Source: Mariprofundus sp. (GTDB taxonomy: Bacteria; Pseudomonadota; Zetaproteobacteria; Mariprofundales; Mariprofundaceae). Taken from it: a stretch of DNA of 5,698 nucleotides. The notes under the pieces were generated by a model, which was not told the DNA's origin, did no database searches, and saw nothing but the letters and a program-made list of their open reading frames with translations. The stretch is from positions 1-5,698 of the forward strand of contig WFUI01000225.1 in the NCBI GenBank assembly GCA_015485035.1, read 5' to 3'. This document shows positions 1 through 5,549 of the stretch, piece after piece (position 1 is the first letter of the stretch; the number at the start of each line of letters is the position of its first letter). A program made the position numbers and the translations under genes.

Positions 1-3000
1 AATCTTTTTATCAATCGCATAGCGCCGCTGTGCTGGCCGAGAGAGATATAACTGCAATACAGTTTTCCCGCCAGCCCCTCATCAGTCGGATTCAGGCGTA
101 ACGCATCTTTGAGCAATTCCAGCGCCTGTGAATATCGCTCTGAATTATTGTAAATATCCGCCAGCATGTTAACGCAGGCGATGTGTTTTTCCAGCAGGCG
201 CACTCTTTCGTTGAGCGCCTGATTAAGGCTATCGATATTGGGCAGAAACTCACCCGTATAAGCAGCGCAAGCGGCACTCAGGTTAAGTTCCGCTTCCCAG
301 TATTTTCCTTCCTGCATACAGATCATTCCCTGATCGGCATGCTGCTCAAAGCGCTGATGATCGACTATACAGTTTTTCAGGCAGAGAAAGCCGTTTTGCA
401 CAAACAGATAGTTTTTGATATCGGTCTTTCCCAGAATGGTTCTCAGCGTTTTACGCAGTCTCGATAACAGGGCATCCTGCTTGGTGCGTATTTTGTCATC
501 CGCGCCATCCCGCCACAGGGTCATTTGCAATTCCGACAGGTTCAGACACAAGTCGGGCTTTGACAGCAACATGCCCAGTAGCGTTCTCTGATTTGCTGTA
601 ATGCTGTCTTCACCAATAGCGGCCTCATTCGAAACCGAGAAACGCAGCCCGCCCAGTGTGTGTATTTTCAGCAGCGGTATGGCGTTTCCCTTGTCATCAA
701 ACGCGCAATCCAGATGCCGGGCGGCCAGTTTGCTAATAAATCTCGGTGCAATATTTGATTTGACGGCGAAACCGAATATTTCAGTGAGAAGTTCCGGCAC
801 CCAGCTTTCCAGATAGGTGTAGTTATGCGCTTGCATTATATCAGCGAATGCCTGCGTATCCTGTCTGGCTTTCGCCGGCTGATCTTGCCGCAACCAGACC
901 AATACACGATAGGCCAATGCTGCCGCCTGAGCATAATGTTTCCTGATTGCTCTTGCATGTTCTATCGCTTCATCCAGATGAAACAAAGCGGCCTCGTTAT
1001 CATCTAGCAGGAGATAGCATATTCCCAGGGACAAATAATTATAATTGACCTGGTTACTTTCACCCGCCTGCTGGCGTAACAGGTAGGACTCCTGGGCTGC
1101 ATTTCTGGCGCGCCCAGCATGTCCCTGTATAGCCAGAACAATCGCCTGGTATTGTAAAAACTGGCTGCGCAGATGCGGGTTGGCTGCCGCATAGCCATTT
1201 TCCATGGCCTTTCCCAGAACAAGCTGTGCCTGAGCATATTGTCCCCGTGCAATCGCGGCCTGCGCTTTCCAGCGCAACAGGAACATGCCCATAACAGTCT
1301 TGCTCAACAGTGATACATCAACCATTTCGCCAAGCATGTTACAGTGCCGGTCAAAAGCATCCAGCTCGCCCGTGTTATACAACCAGTTGGCAACCGCCCC
1401 CATGAACATGATTCGATTGTTATTACTCACTCGGGGATTAGCCATCATTTTGTAGAGATGCTCCATCTCTACTTTGGCCATCACCAGATCACCGGCCACC
1501 ATATGTTGATAGCACAAAAAGAATCCAACTCTGGCCTGAAGATCATCCATCCCTTGCGCTTGCACCAAGCTGCGCGCATCTTCCAGATAGGCACTGCAAC
1601 GTTCATGGTTGGCGTGCATGAACAAGTGTGCTCCGCCGAGATAGATGTCCACATGAATGCGCATGTAATCGTCCAGTTTATCCACCACATCAGGATAAAG
1701 CTGCTCGGCTCTTTCCAGAAGAGGCTCTCCCTTTATGTATGCGCCATCAACGGTGCCGTGAAAATTGATAAGCTGCGCAAGCGTAACCAACTCACCGGAA
1801 GCATGGCCTTTGCGCGCAAACAATTCCCGGGCGCGAACAAGAAAAGAATAGGCAGAAAAGGGATGGGTGTTCAGCGCAATTTCCGCCGAGATCAACGACA
1901 ACCATGCCGAGCCATGAACAATCTCTTGCGGCAATTTTTCGAACAACGGGGCAAGCCCAAGAATTTTTTTCTGCCCGAGCAGCATCAGGCATGATCCAGA
2001 AATCAGTTTCTCAAACCCCGGATAGTTTCTGGCATGAATAAGGCAATTCGCCGCTTTTTCGATTTCGCCTGTTGCTGAATAATAGTCAGCAGCAAGACTA
2101 TATATTTTTTCTATTCTTTTAACGGGAAGCGTATCAAGCGCATAGCGACGCAGGATCTCTCTGACCAGGGGATGCAGAACATAAATTCCCTCGATACGAT
2201 TTTGCAAATAGAGAAACAGATTATGATCCCGCAATGCTTCGATAAATGCGGGAGCCTGTTCATGGCCCACTACCTCCTTTATCAACTGCGGATAGATTTC
2301 ATCCAGCAGGGCGACCTCCAGTAACAATTTCTGTAGCGGCTCATCCAGCAGCATCAACAAGCTATGGGTAAAATATTTATAGTCAATGGAGGCATCCCAG
2401 GATACGTTCATATCGATTCCGGAAATTCCCTGATCCATCTGACGCGCAAGTAGCGACAACCCTAGCGCCCAACCCCGGGTTTTATTCAATAGCTTCGAAC
2501 AATCTGCCGGCAACAAACAATGCTGATGTAGCTGTTCAAACATCTGGTGGGTTTCATCACGGGTGAATGCCAGCATGTCATTATCAATATGCAGCCAGCC
2601 GTGAGTTTTGAATTCTTCCCCCAGAATTTCATGGATACTCAAGCGTGAGGTCAGAATAAGCTGAAGATTTACCGGAGCCTGTTGAATCAGCGATGTTATC
2701 AGAAGAATGACATGTTCATGATTTTTCAGTACATGAAAATCATCCAGCAGCAGATTAACCGTCCGGCCCTGGCTTGCCCTGGAAATCGATGAAATAAGTA
2801 TTTTTATCAATCGACTATAGTCACCTACCGAGATATCACCCTGCTTGATAATTTCCTCCAGAATCGGGCATTCAAAACCATCAATAGCATCACTGAAAAG
2901 ATCAAGTAAACCGGAGAGAATTTTTAAGGGAGCAAGCGAAGGCTCGTCAAATTGATAAAGCAGGGAGGGTTCTTCACAGAGATCGGCATACTGCAGAGCC

Positions 3001-3176
3001 AGAATGGTCTTGCCCTGACCGGCCTGCCCCTGGATGACAATGACGCAAGGCCGTGTGTCCTGTTGCCTGATAACATCGAGCAAACGATCACGCAGCAAAT
3101 AACCATCCGCATTCAGCGAAGAATGATGGAGTACACGTTTGTTTTTAATCCCCGATTGGTAAGACAGCCCATCCAT
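1..3176 (-). CDS. MalT-like STAND ATPase transcriptional regulator with C-terminal SARP/BTAD domain (3' end missing)
   Basis: I translated this frame by hand across the whole stretch: no stop from the ATG at 3174-3176 to the left edge, 1058 codons. An in-frame TAA lies 13 codons upstream, so this ATG is the only good start; its ribosome site is weak. Residues 50-57 are a Walker A loop (GQAGQGKT). Residues 140-150 hold Walker B (LLLDD at 142-146), 171-178 a sensor-like LQLILTSR, and 233-236 the TRGW typical of MalT-type ATPases. HPL at 335-337 matches the arm after the ATPase. About 360-830 is helical and TPR-like. At 839-846 (HTLGGLRF) a SARP-type winged helix begins, with RLRK at 906-909. 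The BTAD follows, with YTGEFLP at 973-979 and helical repeats to the edge. By family knowledge such proteins bind a signal through the helical region and switch on transcription in an ATP-dependent way; the ligand and targets cannot be read here. Perhaps 20-30 residues are missing. Seven cysteines occur between residues 877 and 1041, a rather high number for this domain. Confidence 0.93.
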   Translation of the reverse strand, partial: MDGLSYQSGIKNKRVLHHSSLNADGYLLRDRLLDVIRQQDTRPCVIVIQGQAGQGKTILALQYADLCEEPSLLYQFDEPSLAPLKILSGLLDLFSDAIDGFECPILEEIIKQGDISVGDYSRLIKILISSISRASQGRTVNLLLDDFHVLKNHEHVILLITSLIQQAPVNLQLILTSRLSIHEILGEEFKTHGWLHIDNDMLAFTRDETHQMFEQLHQHCLLPADCSKLLNKTRGWALGLSLLARQMDQGISGIDMNVSWDASIDYKYFTHSLLMLLDEPLQKLLLEVALLDEIYPQLIKEVVGHEQAPAFIEALRDHNLFLYLQNRIEGIYVLHPLVREILRRYALDTLPVKRIEKIYSLAADYYSATGEIEKAANCLIHARNYPGFEKLISGSCLMLLGQKKILGLAPLFEKLPQEIVHGSAWLSLISAEIALNTHPFSAYSFLVRARELFARKGHASGELVTLAQLINFHGTVDGAYIKGEPLLERAEQLYPDVVDKLDDYMRIHVDIYLGGAHLFMHANHERCSAYLEDARSLVQAQGMDDLQARVGFFLCYQHMVAGDLVMAKVEMEHLYKMMANPRVSNNNRIMFMGAVANWLYNTGELDAFDRHCNMLGEMVDVSLLSKTVMGMFLLRWKAQAAIARGQYAQAQLVLGKAMENGYAAANPHLRSQFLQYQAIVLAIQGHAGRARNAAQESYLLRQQAGESNQVNYNYLSLGICYLLLDDNEAALFHLDEAIEHARAIRKHYAQAAALAYRVLVWLRQDQPAKARQDTQAFADIMQAHNYTYLESWVPELLTEIFGFAVKSNIAPRFISKLAARHLDCAFDDKGNAIPLLKIHTLGGLRFSVSNEAAIGEDSITANQRTLLGMLLSKPDLCLNLSELQMTLWRDGADDKIRTKQDALLSRLRKTLRTILGKTDIKNYLFVQNGFLCLKNCIVDHQRFEQHADQGMICMQEGKYWEAELNLSAACAAYTGEFLPNIDSLNQALNERVRLLEKHIACVNMLADIYNNSERYSQALELLKDALRLNPTDEGLAGKLYCSYISLGQHSGAMRLIKR

Positions 3177-3281
3177 ACCATATCCATTATTAATAGTTGG
3201 TTTATGTTTTAGTTAGCGGGCATAAAGCAACTTGTATTCTAGGGTTATTTTCCGGGGGCCGCTATATATCAAAATAACTAG

Positions 3282-3326
3282 TTGCGGAGAATAGCGCCCA
3301 TAATATCCGCATAAATTACGGAGTTT
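3282..3326. repeat. 45-bp tandem repeat, copy 1, upstream of the Fic gene
   Basis: This matches 3337-3381 at 37 of 45 positions, offset 55 bp, with 10 bp between copies. It contains GCGGA at 3284-3288, its reverse complement TCCGC at 3306-3310, and a degenerate ACGGA at 3318-3322. TGCGGA and TCCGCA form a perfect 6-bp inverted pair. Together with copy 2 this looks like a multi-site operator. It lies in the 210-bp region between the divergent regulator gene and the Fic gene, on the Fic side. Confidence 0.85.
3291..3304. repeat. left copy of a 14-bp inverted repeat flanking the fic-recombinase segment
   Basis: ATAGCGCCCATAAT here is the exact reverse complement of 5356-5369; the match stops sharply on both sides. 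It sits inside repeat copy 1, at the part that differs most from copy 2. The pair brackets about 2 kb holding the Fic gene and the recombinase gene. The match itself is certain, but one such match could arise by chance in a window this long; a role is speculative. Confidence 0.5.
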
Positions 3327-3330
3327 GCGC

Positions 3331-3359
3331 TTGCTTTTGCGGAGAATACTGCGCATTAT
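3331..3359 (+). promoter_or_regulatory. candidate promoter of the Fic gene
   Basis: TTGCTT (3331-3336) and CATTAT (3354-3359) are 17 bp apart and would start transcription near 3366, about 20 bases before the ATG. The -10 matches the consensus at 4 of 6 positions and the -35 only at its TTG, so this is a weak sigma70-type candidate. It overlaps repeat copy 2, which would suit repression. Confidence 0.3.
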
Positions 3360-3381
3360 ATCCGCATTATTAGCGGAGTTT
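3337..3381. repeat. 45-bp tandem repeat, copy 2, overlapping the Fic gene leader
   Basis: This is the better conserved copy. It has GCGGA at 3339-3343, TCCGC at 3361-3365 and GCGGA at 3373-3377, spaced 22 and 12 bp as in copy 1. The last motif shares bases with the Shine-Dalgarno of the Fic gene, and the copy covers the best promoter -10 candidate. A protein bound here would be placed to block transcription and, in the DNA, the start of the gene. I infer an operator, possibly for the Fic protein's own winged helix. Confidence 0.85.
3375..3378 (+). promoter_or_regulatory. ribosome binding site of the Fic gene, inside the last GCGGA motif
   Basis: GGAG lies 8 bases before the ATG at 3387 and fixes that start. 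It overlaps the third GCGGA motif of repeat copy 2 (3373-3377), so the operator-like repeat and the translation signal share bases. Confidence 0.7.
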
Positions 3382-3386
3382 ATTCT

Positions 3387-4487
3387 ATGTATCTATGGGA
3401 GAGAAAGGACTGGCCGGGCTTTAGCTGGGATAAACGCAACCTCAGCAGGCTGCTGATCCATGTTTCAAGGGAACAGGGACGGCTGCTGGGAAGAATGGAA
3501 GCGCTCGGCTTTGAGCTGCGAAATGAAGCGCATCTTCGCACCCTGACCGAGGATGTGGTCAAATCGAGTGAAATCGAGGGTGAAAGCCTGGAATATGATC
3601 AGGTTCGTTCATCCATTGCGCGTCGGCTCGGTATGGACATCGGGGGCCTGACGCCTGCTGATCGCAATGTCGAGGGTGTGGTGGAAATGATGATGGATGC
3701 GACCGGCAACTATAGCAACGCCCTGAATGAAGAACGGCTGTTCGCCTGGCATGCCGCGCTGTTTCCAACAGGCCGAAGTGGCATGAGCAAGATCCGGATC
3801 GGGAACTGGCGCGATGACCGTAATGGCCCCATGCAAGTGGTGTCTGGCCCGGTTGGTCGGGAAACGGTGCATTATGAAGCGCCACCCGCAAAGCGTGTGG
3901 CCAGTGAAATGATAAAGTTTCTGCGCTGGTTTGAACAACCCGGCGACACGGATCCATTGCTCATCGCAGGGCTGGCACATCTGTGGTTTGTCACGATTCA
4001 TCCTTTCGATGATGGCAATGGCCGTATCGCCCGCGCCATAGCGGATATGGCGCTGGCCCGTTCAGAAAAAACAGGCCAGCGTTTCTACAGCATGTCGGCA
4101 CAAATTCGCCTTGAGCATAACGATTACTACAACATACTGGAATCAACCCAGAAAGGTGAACTCGATATCAGCCAATGGCTGGACTGGTTTCTAAACTGTC
4201 TGCTACGCGCCATCGAAGGCGCACAAGTAACATTAGGCTCGGTTCTTACAAAGGCTCACTTCTGGGAACATTTCTCCAAAGAGCCCTTCAACCAACGGCA
4301 AATCAAAGTACTAAACAGAGTGCTGGATGGCTTTGAAGGCAAACTCACCACCTCAAAGTGGGCAAAAATAGCGAAGTGCTCACAGGACACCGCCTACCGC
4401 GATATCCTTGATCTGATAAACCGAGGCGCGCTGCAAAAAGATCCCGGGGGTGGCCGCAGTACGAGTTATTCGGTAATTAACCGGTAA
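3387..4487 (+). CDS. class II Fic family protein (DUF4172-Fic-winged helix), probable AMPylase
   Basis: The protein has 366 residues and is complete. The N-terminus (MYLWERKDWPGF) and about the first 85 residues fit DUF4172. SSEIEG at 60-65 matches the inhibitory motif [S/T]xxxE[G/N], with S60 and inhibitory glutamate E64. Because it precedes the core, this is a class II Fic protein. The Fic core spans about 115-260 and carries an intact motif HPFDDGNGRIAR at 205-216, with catalytic H205, the D209/N211 phosphate-metal site and R213/R216. Residues about 300-366 look like a winged helix: a putative recognition helix near 331-348 and a glycine-rich wing near 350-362. Family members transfer AMP from ATP to a Ser, Thr or Tyr hydroxyl of a target protein in the cytoplasm, and E64 keeps them mostly off until relieved. 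The target is not visible. The DNA-binding tail and the motif-rich leader suggest autoregulation. No partner antitoxin gene is next to it, as expected when the inhibitor is built in. Confidence 0.95.
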   Translation: MYLWERKDWPGFSWDKRNLSRLLIHVSREQGRLLGRMEALGFELRNEAHLRTLTEDVVKSSEIEGESLEYDQVRSSIARRLGMDIGGLTPADRNVEGVVEMMMDATGNYSNALNEERLFAWHAALFPTGRSGMSKIRIGNWRDDRNGPMQVVSGPVGRETVHYEAPPAKRVASEMIKFLRWFEQPGDTDPLLIAGLAHLWFVTIHPFDDGNGRIARAIADMALARSEKTGQRFYSMSAQIRLEHNDYYNILESTQKGELDISQWLDWFLNCLLRAIEGAQVTLGSVLTKAHFWEHFSKEPFNQRQIKVLNRVLDGFEGKLTTSKWAKIAKCSQDTAYRDILDLINRGALQKDPGGGRSTSYSVINR

Positions 4488-4565
4488 AGCAGCTTATGGC
4501 GCATAATATTCTAAGGGCAATTCCAGCCGATCAAGAGCACTTTTATAACGTCAACTTTTGAAATA

Positions 4566-4604
4566 ACCTTGCAATTCTGGCATTGTGTGCCGGTATTGCA
4601 AGGT
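4566..4604 (+). terminator. strong hairpin after the Fic gene, possible terminator
   Basis: Ten perfectly paired bases (ACCTTGCAAT at 4566-4575 with ATTGCAAGGT at 4595-4604), a T-T mismatch, then CTGGC (4577-4581) with GCCGG (4589-4593, one G-T pair) and a 7-base loop. It starts 78 bases past the Fic stop. The following bases are only moderately T-rich (TTGTTCACTTTTC), so intrinsic termination is plausible but imperfect. It could also be a protein-binding palindrome ahead of the recombinase gene. Confidence 0.5.
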
Positions 4605-4638
4605 GTTGTTCACTTTTCTGCCATGTCGTATCGAGTGA

Positions 4639-4666
4639 GCATGGTAAATCGATGCGCATAGTAAAT
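4639..4666. repeat. pair of 11-bp direct repeats before the recombinase gene
   Basis: GCATGGTAAAT (4639-4649) and GCATAGTAAAT (4656-4666) differ at one base and begin 17 bp apart. They lie between the hairpin and the recombinase start. They might be binding sites for a regulator or for the recombinase itself; two short A+T-rich copies could also be chance. The rest of the 216-bp gap between the two genes holds no further gene and no convincing promoter. Confidence 0.35.
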
Positions 4667-4690
4667 AATGAGGATCCTTTCCTGCAAAAT

Positions 4691-4695
4691 GGAGG
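4691..4695 (+). promoter_or_regulatory. ribosome binding site deciding the recombinase start
   Basis: GGAGG lies 8 bases before the ATG at 4704. The earlier in-frame ATGs at 4668 and 4689 have no comparable site; the one at 4689 actually overlaps this motif. The 4704 start is therefore preferred. Confidence 0.8.
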
Positions 4696-4703
4696 ATTTC
4701 TTA

Positions 4704-5333
4704 ATGTTATACCTACCTCACCCCCATCAAGAAACACATACCCCATGGAATAAAGGAAAACTGATTGGGCAGAAGCCACCGCTCAAACTCAAGGAAATCT
4801 GGTCAATTCGAATTCGGCTTCAATTAGCCCATAATATTCGAGATCTGGCACTCTTTAATCTGGCTATCGACAGTAAATTACGCTGCTGTGATCTGGTCAA
4901 ACTCAAAGTCAGAGATATTGCACATGGCATACAGGTTCTAAGTCGCGCCATGATCATGCAGCAAAAAACACACCAGCCTGTTCAATTTGAGATCACAGAA
5001 CAAACACGTGAAGCGGTTTCAAACTGGATTAAGCATGCAAACTTGAATAGCAATGATTACCTGTTTAAAAGCCGATATAAGGACTCGCCACACATATCAA
5101 CCCGGCAGTATGCAAGAATTGTAGATCGCTGGGTTTCTAGCATCGGATTAGATCCGGTTAATTATGGCACCCACTCTATACGCCGAACCAAGGTTTCATT
5201 AATCTACCGACGAACAAAGAACCTGAGAGCCATTCAACTGCTTCTCGGACATACCAAACTGGAGAGCACGGTTCGGTATCTGGGTATTGAGGTGGACGAT
5301 GCGCTGGAAATGGCGGAACAAACAGAAGTATAG
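4704..5333 (+). CDS. small tyrosine recombinase (FimB-sized integrase)
   Basis: With the start set by the GGAGG, the protein has 209 residues. All residues of the tyrosine recombinase active site are visible: R60 in LRCCDLVKL, K88 in QQKT, H157 and R160 in THSIR, H183 in LLGH and nucleophile Y192 in VRYL. About 45 residues precede the box I region, so the N-terminal SAM-like core-binding domain of normal phage integrases and XerC/D (about 300 residues) is absent; FimB/FimE have a similar size. Family members cut and rejoin DNA through a covalent 3'-phosphotyrosine link to invert, excise or integrate segments. The substrate here is unknown. From memory, close relatives with the same PWNKGK and LLGHTKLESTVRYLGIEVDDALE stretches are widespread as lone genes in Proteobacteria. 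It lies in tandem after the Fic gene but is separated by a hairpin, so co-transcription is doubtful. An ATG at 4668 would add 12 residues. Confidence 0.93.
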   Translation: MLYLPHPHQETHTPWNKGKLIGQKPPLKLKEIWSIRIRLQLAHNIRDLALFNLAIDSKLRCCDLVKLKVRDIAHGIQVLSRAMIMQQKTHQPVQFEITEQTREAVSNWIKHANLNSNDYLFKSRYKDSPHISTRQYARIVDRWVSSIGLDPVNYGTHSIRRTKVSLIYRRTKNLRAIQLLLGHTKLESTVRYLGIEVDDALEMAEQTEV

Positions 5334-5355
5334 TCAATCGTCGTGCAGCTATTTC

Positions 5356-5369
5356 ATTATGGGCGCTAT
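5356..5369. repeat. right copy of the 14-bp inverted repeat
   Basis: ATTATGGGCGCTAT, 22 bases past the recombinase stop, is the exact reverse complement of 3291-3304. No other structure is evident between the recombinase stop and the TTGACA promoter at 5425. See the left copy for the caveat that the match may be accidental. Confidence 0.5.
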
Positions 5370-5424
5370 GCTTAAATTTATCCAAAATTACAGGGTGTAA
5401 TGTCTATCTCGGTTACTTTTCGGG

Positions 5425-5457
5425 TTGACAAATAGTATCACTACTGATACTATTTGT
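5425..5457 (+). promoter_or_regulatory. promoter within a perfect palindromic operator, upstream of the hicA-like remnant
   Basis: A consensus -35 TTGACA (5425-5430) is followed after exactly 17 bp by TACTAT (5448-5453). The spacer and -10 fall in a palindrome with perfect 13-bp arms, 5428-5440 and 5445-5457, around CTAC. This is the layout of an autoregulated toxin-antitoxin promoter, where a repressor dimer hides the promoter. The expected transcription start falls at about 5460, the ATG of the next reading frame, so the transcript would be leaderless or nearly so. Confidence 0.75.
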
Positions 5458-5459
5458 TG

Positions 5460-5549
5460 ATGCCGAGTATCGAAACATTTATTGCAAAAATGAGGCAGAA
5501 CCCCAAAGGGATTCGGTTCAATGATCTCTGCAAGGTCTGCGATCATTAG
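5460..5549 (+). pseudogene. hicA: truncated hicA-like toxin gene, cut by the insertion sequence
   Basis: The frame encodes 29 residues: MPSIETFIAK, MRQNPKGIRF, then NDLCKVCDH and TAG. This fits the N-terminus of one HicA subfamily that I recall, where the sequence goes on with YFGE and a GSSH motif containing the catalytic histidine. HicA toxins are small mRNA interferases neutralised by HicB. The similarity stops at CDH, exactly where the insertion-sequence end begins, and the stop is formed by that end. The catalytic part is therefore missing and the fragment should be inactive. The remainder, and any hicB, would lie beyond the element outside the window. There is no Shine-Dalgarno before the ATG, consistent with leaderless expression; another ATG at 5490 is also without one. 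The family call rests on a short stretch. Confidence 0.65.

Noticed and set aside
183..467. A 94-codon open frame on the plus strand
   Set aside because: It is opposite the BTAD domain of the large regulator, where the minus-strand frame gives clear motifs such as YTGEFLP and RLRK.
1344..1994. A 216-codon open frame on the plus strand
   Set aside because: It lies wholly opposite the large minus-strand regulator, whose translation is open and family-like throughout. Its own product (many His, Gln and Arg, no domain) has no recognisable family and no good ribosome site.
3201..3230. A possible promoter for the large regulator (TTGCTT and CATAAA on the minus strand, 18-bp spacing)
   Set aside because: Both boxes are poor matches and the A+T-rich stretch allows several alternatives, so it is not listed as a feature.
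3276..3283. Short palindrome AACTAGTT beside repeat copy 1
   Set aside because: Eight bases only, not present beside copy 2, and not tied to any start or motif.
3559..4001. Two open frames of 130 and 132 codons on the minus strand
   Set aside because: They are opposite the Fic core, whose motif HPFDDGNGRIAR proves the plus-strand frame. Their products look like low-complexity shadow translations.
4668..4703. A longer recombinase start at the ATG at 4668
   Set aside because: There is no ribosome site before it, while GGAGG at 4691-4695 sits 8 bases before the ATG at 4704.
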